From: Actinoallomurus sp050942425
GTDB taxonomy: Bacteria > Actinomycetota > Actinomycetes > Streptosporangiales > Streptosporangiaceae
NCBI RefSeq assembly: GCF_050942425.1
Contig: NZ_CP192063.1
Span: 682,001 to 746,000, forward strand
DNA: 64,000 nucleotides
Direction: 5' to 3'
Part shown: piece after piece, positions 51,537-61,400 of the stretch
Layout of the letters: every line of letters starts with the position of its first letter
Position numbering within the stretch: position 1 is the stretch's first letter
Translations under genes and position numbers: made by a program
The notes under the pieces: generated by a model
What the model was told of the DNA's origin: nothing
The model's database searches: none
Seen by the model: only the letters and a program-made list of their open reading frames with translations

Positions 51537-52279
51537 TTGCCCATTCGGCGCGCCACCGAGGCCCGGTAGCACGTCAGCGACCAGTGCGCGGTCGCGTCGG
51601 AATGGCCGGCGGGGATCACCTTCGTGCCGGACGCGACGGTGACGTCCCGCGCCCCGGCCAGGCAGACCATGAACATGTTGAGCTGGTGCTCGAACCCCTC
51701 GTACGCCCAGTTGCAGCGCAGCACGCGCTGCCCCGAGGTGAACGGCGTCTGCAGCAGCTCCTGCGCGCGCGGCGGGAGGTTGCCGAGCAGCCCCCGGTCG
51801 GCGGAGTCGAGCCCGGCGATCTGCGCGGCCGTCGGCCTCGGCCCGGACCCCAGGGCGGGACCGGACCCGGGCGCGTACGGCGGCGGCCGGTGGTCCACGC
51901 GGACATGCCGCAGCGACCCGGGCTCGAACAGGAACCCGGAGATGGCGTAGACCGGGCGATGCTCGGTGTTGATCCGCGGCTCGGCGATGGTCAGGCCCCG
52001 GTCCCCGAACACCACGGCGTACGGCCGACCATCGAGGCTGGACGAGTCACGGCGGGCGAACCAGTCGATGACGCCGCCGGCGAGCTCCGTCAGGCGCTCC
52101 CGGGTGCGCCCGCCGATCATCTCCCAGCACTCCTGGCGGAGCTTCTCCCCGGAGTTCAGGCCCATCTCCCCGGCCTGATGCAGTGGAGCCGTGCCGGGCC
52201 GCGTGGGCTCCAGCCCGCCGCCGCGCCGCGTGAGCGGACGATCGTCGCCGGTCGGGACGATGGGAAACGACGAGTCCAC
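51533..52279 (-). CDS. Hypothetical cytoplasmic protein
   Basis: A 248-residue protein with no signal or membrane segment and no recognised family. It contains a helical ECWEMIGGRTRERL segment, a strand region VVFGDRGLTIAEPRIN and a C-terminal WSLTCYRASVAR. CAGGAGG 9 bases upstream supports GTG 52279. Its stop overlaps the J-domain gene start, so both are translated together. Confidence 0.65.
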   Translation of the reverse strand: MDSSFPIVPTGDDRPLTRRGGGLEPTRPGTAPLHQAGEMGLNSGEKLRQECWEMIGGRTRERLTELAGGVIDWFARRDSSSLDGRPYAVVFGDRGLTIAEPRINTEHRPVYAISGFLFEPGSLRHVRVDHRPPPYAPGSGPALGSGPRPTAAQIAGLDSADRGLLGNLPPRAQELLQTPFTSGQRVLRCNWAYEGFEHQLNMFMVCLAGARDVTVASGTKVIPAGHSDATAHWSLTCYRASVARRMGK

Positions 52280-52453
52280 GCGCCGAGCCTCCTGCCCCGT
52301 TCCTGCCGACGGCCGAACCCCATTATGTCGAGCCAGGCAAGCCGCTGTCCCGTCCGGAGCAGGCCATCGCGCAATCCATGGGTGCTCGCATCGACTTCCA
52401 GCACCCGGCCGCTCAGCGCCTGCGTGCGACTCCGAGCGCCCGGCGGGTTGGGC

Positions 52454-53266
52454 TCAGCGTTTGCGGCCCGTGGCGCAGAGCATCCAGACGGACTCGGCGT
52501 CCCGTACGGCGTCCGGGTCGTCGGGCCGCCACTTCGGCAGGTTGACCAGGCCGGGCTCGACCAGGTCGTATCCGTCGAAGAGCGTTTCGATCTCCGTGCG
52601 TGAGCGGAGGACGGCCGGGGAGGTGGCGCGCTTCTTGTAGACGTCCGCGGCCGACTCCGCGCCGTCGGTGTTGCGGTCCGGCGGCGTGATGTGGGACAGC
52701 GCCAGGTAGCTGCCCGGCACGGACACGTCCCGGAACGCCGCGACGAGTCCGTACGGGTCATCCTCGTCGGCGATGAAGTGCAGCACCGACATGAACAGGA
52801 CGGCGACCGGCTCGTCGAACCGGATCAGCCGGCGCGTGTCCGGGTGGTCGAGGATCGGGCCGGGGGCGCGCATGTCGGCCTCGACCACGGCGGTGGTGCC
52901 GTCGTCGGGCAGCAGCGCCTTCGCGTGGGCGCGGACGATCGGGTCGTTGTCGACGTACACGACGCGGGAGCCGGGTGCGACGGCCTGCGCGACCTCGTGC
53001 ACGTTGCCCTGGGTCGGCAGCCCGGTCCCGACGTCGATGAACTGCCGGATGCCCGCCTCGCCCGCGAGGAAGCGCACGGCCCGGCCGAGGAACGCGCGGT
53101 TCTCCCGCGCCAGCACGCGCACCTCGGGGGCGGCGGTCAGGACCTGCTCGGCGGCGTCCCGGTCGACGGCGAAATTGTCCTTGCCACCGAGGTAGTAGTC
53201 GTACATCCGGGCCGGGGTCGGCCGGTCCGTACGGAGGTCGTGAACCGGGACCTCCTCGTCGTCCAT
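52454..53266 (-). CDS. SAM-dependent methyltransferase, DUF574-like
   Basis: A 270-residue protein of the actinobacterial PF04672 group, recognised by RPTPARMYDYYLGGKDNFAVDRD near residue 15, FIDVGTGLPTQGNVHEVAQ (SAM-binding), VYVDNDPIV and FMSVLHFI. ATG 53266 has AGGGAG upstream; ATG 53287 is the alternative. The substrate is not known for this family, which is often duplicated in actinomycetes. Single gene, with a short divergent region to the next plus-strand gene. Confidence 0.88.
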   Translation of the reverse strand: MDDEEVPVHDLRTDRPTPARMYDYYLGGKDNFAVDRDAAEQVLTAAPEVRVLARENRAFLGRAVRFLAGEAGIRQFIDVGTGLPTQGNVHEVAQAVAPGSRVVYVDNDPIVRAHAKALLPDDGTTAVVEADMRAPGPILDHPDTRRLIRFDEPVAVLFMSVLHFIADEDDPYGLVAAFRDVSVPGSYLALSHITPPDRNTDGAESAADVYKKRATSPAVLRSRTEIETLFDGYDLVEPGLVNLPKWRPDDPDAVRDAESVWMLCATGRKR

Positions 53267-53466
53267 CACGGACTCCCTCGATTCCATGCACGTGCCGTCG
53301 CGGACAATGACCGCCAGTCAAGGTGCAACGAATGTGAAGATCGTTCTGTTCCCATCTTCGGCCCGGCGAGTGCTCGGCGATCACGGACGCGTCGCTTCGC
53401 CGGGACCCCTCCCGTAGACGAGGGGCGAACATCGGGTTCCCCCGTTCCGCGGTAGAGGAGACCGGG

Positions 53467-54885
53467 ATGTCTTCCCCGACGTTCGCCGTACCGAAGCCCG
53501 AGCCGCCCGAGGCTCGGGTGCACGACCCGCTGGCCGTTGCCGTCGGCAATGCCTCCCTACTGGGCGTCGGCTATCTGATGCTGGGGCGGCGCAGGCTTGC
53601 CGTCGCCGCCGGGGTGGTCACCGTCGTCCTCTTCTCCGTACTCGTCTCGGTCGCCCGGCCGTGGTTCGAGGTCGTCATGCTCCTTTGGTGGGCGGCCGTC
53701 ATCGTGCACGGATGGTTCCTGGCGGGCGGGCGTACCAACCGGGTCGCGGTGCGCAGGCAGCGCCTGGTCGCGCTCGGCGTCACGGGTTCGGTCCTGCTGG
53801 TCCTGGGGCTCCTTCGGTTCGACGCGACCGGGATCGAGCGGAGCGTCGCCGACGCCCGCGCCGACGGCGACTGTACGAAGGTGCTGACCGCCCAGCACAA
53901 GGTGTGGTTCGGCCACCGCATGGCCGACGCCCCGCTGACCGCCCGCGGCGACAAGATGGCGCAGGCGTGCCACCGGCTCCACACGGCCAGGGCCGACTTG
54001 ACCGCCGGGTTGCTGACCGCTGACCCCCTTCGGCTGAAGGCGGGTTTCGGCATTCTGGCCGCGGTCCTCTCCGAGCCTGGCAACGACAGGACGGTCAGCG
54101 CGGTCCTGAACGGGTTCCTGAGCGGCCTGCCCACCAACAGCCACTGCCGGACCGCCTCGATCACCGATTGGCTCCGCCATCGGAGGCCGAGCCACAACGC
54201 GCTGGACCGGTCCGCCGACACCGCCACGCAGACCGCGCCCGCGGCGCTCGTCGCATGTGGTGACGACCTCATGGCGGCCAAGGACTGGACGAACGCACGG
54301 ATGCGTTATCAGCAACTGCTCGACCAGTTCCCCGGCGACGAACGCACGGCCAAGGCCCGGGAGGGCGTCACGCAGGCCACGCTGAAGATCGAACTGGCGA
54401 ACGTCCGCAGGCTTTTGGAGGGGGACACCGACGAGCAGCCCGAGTACTGCTCCAAGCCGGCGAAGTACAGCGGCGCCCCTCCGTACGGCGGGGGAACCAA
54501 CCGCGCGCTGTTCTACGGCAACGACCATTACACGGACAAGCTTCCGTCGAGTTGGCGGACCACCGACCCCGCGCACGCCGTGTTGGTGGTCTGCGCGGAC
54601 GACGAGGACAGCGGAAGCGCCGTGGAGACGTGCCCCTACCGGAGCAGATCCTCAGGGACCGTCAGCGACGTGACGTTCCACAAGATCGCGATTCCCGTGA
54701 AGGTCTACGAGCTGCGGACCGGAAGGCTCGTGGCCAAGCGCAAGGTGCAGATCGACGGCGAGAGCTGCCCCTCGACCATCTCGTACTCGGACTTCGGCGG
54801 CATCGACACCGGCCCGCCAGATCAGGATGTCACCCCGTCCAAGGCCGACGTGCGGGACGCCTTCAGCCCGCTGATCATCCGGTAA
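53467..54885 (+). CDS. Membrane protein with TPR-like region and ectodomain
   Basis: A 472-residue protein: three hydrophobic segments in residues 25-120 (VGNASLLGVGYLMLG, a long VLFSVLVSVARPWF stretch and LGVTGSVLLVLGLLRF), then a helical repeat region about 125-305 that includes a TPR-type DWTNARMRYQQLLDQFPGDERTAKAREGV unit. The C-terminal 160 residues have six Cys and a repeated strand pattern. No catalytic motif is visible. GAGGAG precedes ATG 53467. Function unknown. Confidence 0.6.
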   Translation: MSSPTFAVPKPEPPEARVHDPLAVAVGNASLLGVGYLMLGRRRLAVAAGVVTVVLFSVLVSVARPWFEVVMLLWWAAVIVHGWFLAGGRTNRVAVRRQRLVALGVTGSVLLVLGLLRFDATGIERSVADARADGDCTKVLTAQHKVWFGHRMADAPLTARGDKMAQACHRLHTARADLTAGLLTADPLRLKAGFGILAAVLSEPGNDRTVSAVLNGFLSGLPTNSHCRTASITDWLRHRRPSHNALDRSADTATQTAPAALVACGDDLMAAKDWTNARMRYQQLLDQFPGDERTAKAREGVTQATLKIELANVRRLLEGDTDEQPEYCSKPAKYSGAPPYGGGTNRALFYGNDHYTDKLPSSWRTTDPAHAVLVVCADDEDSGSAVETCPYRSRSSGTVSDVTFHKIAIPVKVYELRTGRLVAKRKVQIDGESCPSTISYSDFGGIDTGPPDQDVTPSKADVRDAFSPLIIR

Positions 54886-54935
54886 CCGGCGGCGAGCGTC
54901 CCTGCTCGGCCACGAACCGGCGCCTTCAGGGACGG

Positions 54936-54972
54936 GAACGGGCGCGGCGCCTTCGCGGCGTCGCGCCCGTTC
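54936..54972. terminator. Bidirectional terminator hairpin
   Basis: 11-bp arms GAACGGGCGCG and CGCGCCCGTTC (54936-54946 and 54962-54972) with an inner stem capped by TTCG, between two converging genes. Confidence 0.7.
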
Positions 54973-55003
54973 GACGTACGACCGGCTCGGCCGGCCTCGC
55001 GGA

Positions 55004-56467
55004 TCAGCCCGCGGAGCCGTTCCAGCCTGTCGTGAGCTGCTGCCGGGCGGCGTACCCGGTCGCACGGCCCGGGTAGACGAACATGATGCCGGTGCTCGCC
55101 TCGACGCCCACCAGGTCGTTGACGCCGTCGCCGGTGATGTCCCCGGTCAGCGTCAGCGAGCGGATGCCGCCCCAGCCGGAGCCCAGCTGCTTGGCCGTCC
55201 CGAGGGAACGGGTTCCGCCCGGGTAGACCCAGAGGGTGCCGTCGGACTTGCGCACCGCGAGGAGGTCGGGCTTGTTGTCCCCGGTGATGTCGGTGACGCC
55301 GGTCAGCTTCTCCATGCCGGTCCAGCCGCTCGCCCGCAGCTGCACGCGGCCGCCCAGACCCTTCACCTTGCCTGGGTAGAGCCACAGCGCGCCGTCGCTC
55401 TTGCTCACGGCGATGAGGTCGGCCCGGCCGTCGCCGGTGAGGTCTCCCATGCCGGTGAGCTCGGTCATACCGTTCCAGCCGCTGTTGCCGATCTTGACCG
55501 GCGTACCGACGGCGTTCGTGGCGCCGGGGTAGACCCACAGGGTGCCGTCGCTCTTGCGGACGGCGACGAGGTCGGCCTTACCGTCGCCGGTGAGGTCGCC
55601 GATGCCGGTGAGCTGGGTCATGCCGTTCCAGCCGCTGCTGCCGATCAGCTTCCGCCCGGACGCGGCGAACTTCGGGCCGGGGTACAGCCACAGCTTCCCG
55701 GTCGCCTGGTCGACCGCGACGGCGTCGGCCGTGCTGTCGCCGGTCTGGTTGCCCAGCGTCGACAGGCCCACGTCGGTGCGGGCGGTGACCAGGAACATCC
55801 CACTCGGCTGCATGTCCGCGGCGAGGCTCTTCGCCGAGAGGGTGTGCGTCCCGCCGGTGGACTTCCACGGGTCGAAGACGGTGATCGTCCCGGCGGTGCG
55901 GTTGTAGCCGTACGCGACGATGGCGTGCCCGACCTTGCTGCCGCTCATCTTGGAGTTCCACGGCAGCTTCTCCATCCACACCCCGAGGACGGGGGCCCGC
56001 TTGAGCACGCCGACGTCGTAGGACACCTTCGCCATCAGGCTGGAGGCGGTGGAGGCGTCCGCGAAGCCGTACGAGTAGCCGAGCGGGTCGGCATAGGAGT
56101 TGAGCACCGGCCGCGCCTGGGCGCCCGTCGTGCCCTTGGTGGGGCTGGTGCCCATCTTCTTGGCCAGGGTCTCCTGGCTCACGCTGACACCGAACGTCGA
56201 CAGGCTCATCGACGACGACGTCGGCACACAGTTCATGTTGGTCTTCTGGTACTGCCCCTTCAGGGACAGCTTCGCCGAGGCCGGAGCGGCGGCCGCCGCC
56301 GTCGCGGTGACCTGCGGCGCCATCGCCCGCGCGCCCGGCTTGGCGACGAGGTTCGCGCCCGGCGGAGGCTTCGGCGCGGCGTTCGCCACGTCCGTCAGTC
56401 CTCCGCCCGCCAGGATGAGGGCCGCCACCGAGCCCACCGGAAGCACCCGCCGGCGATAAGACCTCAT
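55004..56467 (-). CDS. Secreted C39-like peptidase with FG-GAP repeats
   Basis: A 487-residue exported protein. Signal peptide (1-30), then a papain-like domain with Cys in NMNCVPTSS (near 81), His in GHAIVAYGY (near 180) and Asp in VFDPW (near 197), as in peptidase C39 folds. Residues about 235-480 are five FG-GAP/VCBS repeats with GDLTGDGKADL, SDGTLWVYPG and close variants, forming a calcium-binding propeller. The combination suggests a surface-binding hydrolase. GGAG precedes ATG 56467. The 317 bases between here and the next stop contain only its promoter. Confidence 0.85.
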   Translation of the reverse strand: MRSYRRRVLPVGSVAALILAGGGLTDVANAAPKPPPGANLVAKPGARAMAPQVTATAAAAAPASAKLSLKGQYQKTNMNCVPTSSSMSLSTFGVSVSQETLAKKMGTSPTKGTTGAQARPVLNSYADPLGYSYGFADASTASSLMAKVSYDVGVLKRAPVLGVWMEKLPWNSKMSGSKVGHAIVAYGYNRTAGTITVFDPWKSTGGTHTLSAKSLAADMQPSGMFLVTARTDVGLSTLGNQTGDSTADAVAVDQATGKLWLYPGPKFAASGRKLIGSSGWNGMTQLTGIGDLTGDGKADLVAVRKSDGTLWVYPGATNAVGTPVKIGNSGWNGMTELTGMGDLTGDGRADLIAVSKSDGALWLYPGKVKGLGGRVQLRASGWTGMEKLTGVTDITGDNKPDLLAVRKSDGTLWVYPGGTRSLGTAKQLGSGWGGIRSLTLTGDITGDGVNDLVGVEASTGIMFVYPGRATGYAARQQLTTGWNGSAG

Positions 56468-56784
56468 GCAATCTCCTCACTTCACTGCCGGTTCGCCGCG
56501 TCCGGTGCGGAGGCGCCGCGACCGCAGAGGGGTCGGGGCCGCGCCGGTCGCGGCTGAGCCGGTCGGATACCGGCCGGGGTCTTGGACGGCGCCGCGCCGG
56601 GTACGGATCCACGGAATTCGGGGGAAGGGCGGCGCGCCACGGACAGGCCGGACGTCGAACGCCGGTCACTTCAAAACCGGGCGGACCTCTATAGATCGCC
56701 CGGAGGACCGGCAACCGGATCGTACCGGACATCGATCTTGTGTGGTGGGAAGGGCGGCAGACGGGGGAGTGTCATGCCGGATGC

Positions 56785-57621
56785 TCAGGGGCGGACGGCG
56801 CTCACCAGCCAGACGGCACCGGGGATGCGGATGCCCTCCGCCGTCGCGTACGCCGAGAGCCCGGCCCGCAGTTCTTCGCGCGTCCTTTCGACGACGGCCG
56901 GCTCGACCCCTTCCAGGTTGAAGCGGACCGGTCCCTGGCCGAGGATGAACTCCGCCGCGTCGGTGGCGTCGCTGCCGTAGTCCATCGGCGCCTCGACCCC
57001 CGTGACGCTCACGTCCGCGAATCCGGCCGCACCGAGCACCTCGTGGATGCGGGCCGGATCCACCAGGGAGCCCATCCCCCGCGCGGCGGGCGATGGACCG
57101 CGCATCAGCGGCCTCAGCGCCGCGGTGGCACGGGCGTAGGCGCTGTCGGGGGTGCCGCCCTGCGGACCCACGAACACGAGCCGCCCGCCCGGCCGAAGCC
57201 CTCGCCGGATGTTGGCGAACGCGGCGACCAGGTCGTCGAAGAACATCACCCCGCCGCGGCTGATCGCGGCGTCGAAGCCGCCGTCGGGGAAGTGATGGAC
57301 CTGGGCGTCCCCCAGCTCGAACCGGACGTTGGTGATGCCCTGCTCCGCCGCGTCGGCCCGGGCGCGTTCCAGCATCGGCGCCGAGATGTCGACGCCGACG
57401 ACGTGCCCACGGGACGCGCGGCGCGCCGCCACGAGCGTGATCTGGCCGGTACCGCAGCCGATGTCGAGGACGCGGTCGTCCTCGTCGATCGCGGCGGCTC
57501 GGAACAGCGCGTCGTTGAAGGCGGCGACCATCGCGTCGTAACGGGTGGCGTTCCGCGCCCAGTTGGCGCCTTCCCAGCCGTTCCACGCTTCCGCTTGCCG
57601 GGTGTTGGCCATGGCCTGCAT
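56785..57621 (-). CDS. Class I SAM-dependent methyltransferase
   Basis: A 278-residue enzyme with SAM motif VLDIGCGTGQITL near 50, the acidic VGVDIS loop and FELGDAQVHHF. Resembles ubiquinone/menaquinone-type small-molecule methyltransferases; the substrate is not known. GGAGG supports ATG 57621. Divergent from a TetR regulator, with a CTAGAG operator in the 80-base intergenic space; this arrangement points to regulation by that repressor, perhaps in response to the substrate. Confidence 0.88.
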   Translation of the reverse strand: MQAMANTRQAEAWNGWEGANWARNATRYDAMVAAFNDALFRAAAIDEDDRVLDIGCGTGQITLVAARRASRGHVVGVDISAPMLERARADAAEQGITNVRFELGDAQVHHFPDGGFDAAISRGGVMFFDDLVAAFANIRRGLRPGGRLVFVGPQGGTPDSAYARATAALRPLMRGPSPAARGMGSLVDPARIHEVLGAAGFADVSVTGVEAPMDYGSDATDAAEFILGQGPVRFNLEGVEPAVVERTREELRAGLSAYATAEGIRIPGAVWLVSAVRP

Positions 57622-57656
57622 GGGGTTTCCTCCTGTGCCGTCGGTGATGCACGTAA

Positions 57657-57688
57657 CTAGAGCTGAACTCTAGAGTTGATATCTAGAG
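57657..57688. promoter_or_regulatory. TetR operator with three CTAGAG half-sites
   Basis: CTAGAG (57657-57662), CTCTAG (57668-57673) and CTAGAG (57683-57688). CTAGAG-CTGAA-CTCTAG and CTCTAGA-GTTGATA-TCTAGAG are two overlapping perfect inverted repeats in the space between the methyltransferase and TetR genes. Confidence 0.75.
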
Positions 57689-57701
57689 GTAAGCTATAGC
57701 C

Positions 57702-58334
57702 ATGAGTCAGGTCAAGGGCGAGGACAAGCGGGCGCGGAAGGCCAAGGAGACGCGGGGGCGCATGCTGGAGGCCGCACGCGAGCTGTTCGTCCAGCGCGGA
57801 TACGGCGCGACGTCGCTCCAGGAGATCGCCGACCGGGCCGGCGTCGCCGTGCAGACGATCTACTTCACGTTCGGCAACAAGCGCGTGCTGCTCAAAGAGC
57901 TGGTCGACGTGTCGATCGCGGGTGACCATGAGCCGATCGCGACGATGGACCGTCCGTGGTTCCAGGAGGCCCTCGCCGCCGAGACCGCCGACGCCCAGCT
58001 ACGGCTTCATGTCCACGGCACGCGCGGAATTCTGGAGCGAGTGGCTCCGATCATCGAGATGCTGCGTGCTGCCACCTTGGCCGATCCGGGGATCGCCGAG
58101 CTATGGGACCAGGACGTCGACCCGAGATCGACCGTCCACACGGCGGTGGCCCGGGCACTGGTGACGAAACCGGGGATCCGTGACGGGGTCACGGCGGAGT
58201 ACGCCGCCGACCTCCTGTTCGGTCTGCTCAGCCCGGAGCTCTATCTTCTGTTCGTCCGTGATCGAGGCTGGTCGCCCGACCAGTGGGAGCACTGGTCGCA
58301 TGAGACCCTGAGTTGGCGGCTCGGCGCCAGGTGA
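57702..58334 (+). CDS. TetR-family transcriptional regulator
   Basis: A 210-residue repressor. The reader RGYGATSLQEIADRAGVAVQTIYFTFGNKRVLLKEL is the TetR signature; the ligand-binding half (about 65-205) is unique. Divergent from the methyltransferase; the CTAGAG repeats overlap the likely promoter. ATG 57702 has no ribosome binding site and sits just after a TAAGCTATAG stretch, so it may be leaderless. Confidence 0.92.
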   Translation: MSQVKGEDKRARKAKETRGRMLEAARELFVQRGYGATSLQEIADRAGVAVQTIYFTFGNKRVLLKELVDVSIAGDHEPIATMDRPWFQEALAAETADAQLRLHVHGTRGILERVAPIIEMLRAATLADPGIAELWDQDVDPRSTVHTAVARALVTKPGIRDGVTAEYAADLLFGLLSPELYLLFVRDRGWSPDQWEHWSHETLSWRLGAR

Positions 58335-58465
58335 GACGGTCCGCGGCTCGTCGCTTCCCGTGACACGGAAGATGTTCATCTGGGCGACTACGATCGGACA
58401 AGATCAGGGTTAGTGATCACCCGGTCGGCGCGCTAGCCTCCTGCGGCACCCCCACGGAGGACTCG

Positions 58466-61400
58466 ATGCGCGTTCGATCCCTGCTGACCGCGGGCGCCCT
58501 CGCCTTGGGCGTTCTCGGCGCACCCGCTTGGAGCGTTCCGGCGCGGGCGGAGCAGCCGCCGCCCGTCCCGGCCCCCTCCTACCAGACCGCCGTGCCCGGC
58601 GAGTCGATCGAGGCCGACCGGGTCGACCAGCCGGTCGCCCCGGGGATCGTCCGCACCACCTTCGACACCTTCGGCCGTACCGGCTGGACGCGCGCCCACG
58701 TGCTCAGCGCCGACCTGCGGAACCACTCGGTCGGCGTCGACCTGGTCGGCCGCAAGATCAGCGAGGCCCGGCCGCTCGGGCAGGCCGCCGACGAGCAGCG
58801 CGCGGTCGCCGCCGTCAACGGCGACTACTTCGACATCACCGAGACCAACGCCGCCATCGGCCCCGAGATCCAGGGCGGCACCCTCCGCAAGGGCACGAAC
58901 CAGCCGTCGACCGTCGCCGCGATCGGCACCGACGGCCTCGCCCGCCTCGCCGACCTGGCCATCCAGGGCACGGCCACCGTCGCCGGCGTCGAACGACCCC
59001 TCGCCGCGCTCAACTCCGCGAGCGCGCCCGCCGACGGCATCGACGCCTTCACCCCGCAGTGGGGGCCGGGCCTGCGCACCCTCATCCGCGACCCGGGCCC
59101 GTACACCGAGCTCATCGTCGCGGGCGGCAAGGTGACCGCGGTCAACGACCACCTCACCACGACGCCCGTCCCCGACGACGGCCTCGTGCTCCTCGGGCGC
59201 GGCGCCGCCGCCGGGCAGCTCGCCGCCGCCAAGCCGGGCGACGCGGCGGCGATCTCGTTCGCCCCGAACACGAAGCTGAAGATGGCGCTGGGCAGCGGCG
59301 CGGTGCTCGTCCGCGACGGCAAGGCGATCGACTTCCCGCCGAGCACCGGCAACGACGCGCTCAAGCCCCGCACCGCCATCGGCTGGAGCGACGGCGGCCG
59401 CCGGCTCCTCCTCGTCGCCATCGACGGGTCGTCGAGCTTCTCCAGCGGGCTGAGCTTCGACGACACGGCCCGGCTGATGGCCCGCCTCGGCGCCGGCGAC
59501 GCGTACATGCTCGACGGCGGCGGCTCCACCGAGGCCGTCGCCCGCCGCCCCGGCGACGCGGGCGTCAGCGTCGTGGGCACCCCCTCCGACGGCAGCGAGC
59601 GGCCCGTGCCGAACGGCGTCGGCCTGTTCAGCCGCAAGGGCTCCGGCACGCTGCAAGGGCTGGACGTACGGCCGCGCGCCGACCGCGTCTTCCCCGGCCT
59701 GACCCGCGACGTCACGGCCGCCGGGTACGACGAGACGTACGCGGCCGTGCCGATCGGCGGGCGCCACGTCTCCTGGAGCGCCGGGCGGCTCGGCCGGGTG
59801 AGCGGCGGCGTCTTCCACGCCTCCGCCCCGGGCTCCGGCCGGCTGCGGGCCTTCGCCGGGTCCGCGCGCGGCGAGCACGACCTGCGCGTCCTCGGCCCGC
59901 TGCACCGGCTCGCCTTCACCCGCCGCGCCGCCACCCTGACGCCCGGCACGCCGATGGACCTCGGGCTCACCGGGTACGACGCCGACGGCTTCAGCGCGCC
60001 CGTCGCCCCACGCGACGTCACCCTCGGCTACGACCACAACGCGATCGACGTCACCGTCGAACCCGACGGCAACCTGAAGCTCACCGGCAAGCCCGGCGCG
60101 AACGGCACCGGCACGACCCTGACCGCGACCGTCCGCGGCGTCACCGCGAAACTCCCCGTGTCGGTCGGCCTCGTCGACAAGTCCATGGCGGAGTTCGAGC
60201 CGGACGAGAAGTGGAGCGCGTCGGCCGCCCGGGGCACCGCCAAGGTCGACACCGTGGAGGCCGCCGACCGCCCCGGCGCGCCCGCCGGCAACCACGCGCT
60301 GCGCCTCACGTACGACTTCACCGGCCAGCCCAGCACCTCCGCGGGCTACGCCGTCGTCCAGCCGACCCCGCTCACCCTGCCGAGCGGCGCGAGCGGCCTC
60401 GCCCTGTGGGTGAAGGGCGACGGCAAGGAGCACTGGCTGCGCGCGACCCTCCGCTCCCAAGGCACCACCAACGTGCCGTTCACCTTCGCGCTCAGCGTCG
60501 ACTGGACCGGCTGGCGGCGCGTCAGCGGCACCCTGCCCGCCGGGTTCGCCACGCCGATCACACTGTCGAACATCTACGTCGTCGAGACCGCGCAGGACAA
60601 GAAGGACGCCGGGGAGCTGGAGTTCGACGCCCTCGCCGCCCAGGTCGGCCAGCAGCCCGACGACCGCGAGGCGCCCATTCCCGACCCGTACGTCCTGCAG
60701 CAACGCGGTGTCGGCGCCGATCGCTGGACGTACGCCGTCATGTCCGACCTGCACGTCAGTGCCGCCCTGGGCGCCGGCTCCTTCCCCGCCAAGCAGGCGG
60801 CCGCCGCCCTCGACCAGGCCGTCGCCGCCCGGCCCGACTTCATCCTCGTCAACGGCGACTTCGTCGACAGCGACAGCCCGGCGGACTTCGCGTTCGCTCA
60901 GCAGTTGCTGAAGGACCACGTCCCGTCGACGCTGCCGGTGTACTGGGTGCCGGGCAACCACGAGGCCGGCCTGGGCTCGGGCGGGCTCGACAACTTCGTC
61001 AGCGCGACCGGCCGCAAGACCCGGCAGGTGTTCGACCACAAGGGCACGCGGTTCATCCTGCTCGACTCCCACACCGGCAGCCTGCGCACCTCCGACTGGG
61101 ACCAGATCCCGGCGCTCCAGGACGAGCTGAACAAGGCCGCCACGGACCGCTCCGTCACGGGCGTCGTGGTGCTCTTCCACCACCCGCCGCACGACCCGTC
61201 CGGCGCCGGGGACTCCCAGCTCACCGACCAGCTCGAGGCGGGCCTCGTCGAACGCTGGCTGGCGACGTTCAGGGAGGAGTCCGGCAAGCCGGTCGCGCTG
61301 TTCAACGGCCACGCCCACACCGCCGCCGTCACCCGCACGGACGGCGTGCTCGAGGTGAACACCCCGGCCGTCGGCAAGACCCCGTACAGCTCGCCGGACC

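Noticed and set aside
55080..55700. Regularly spaced DNA repeats resembling a CRISPR array
   Set aside because: They encode FG-GAP protein repeats of about 132 bases and lack short spacers.
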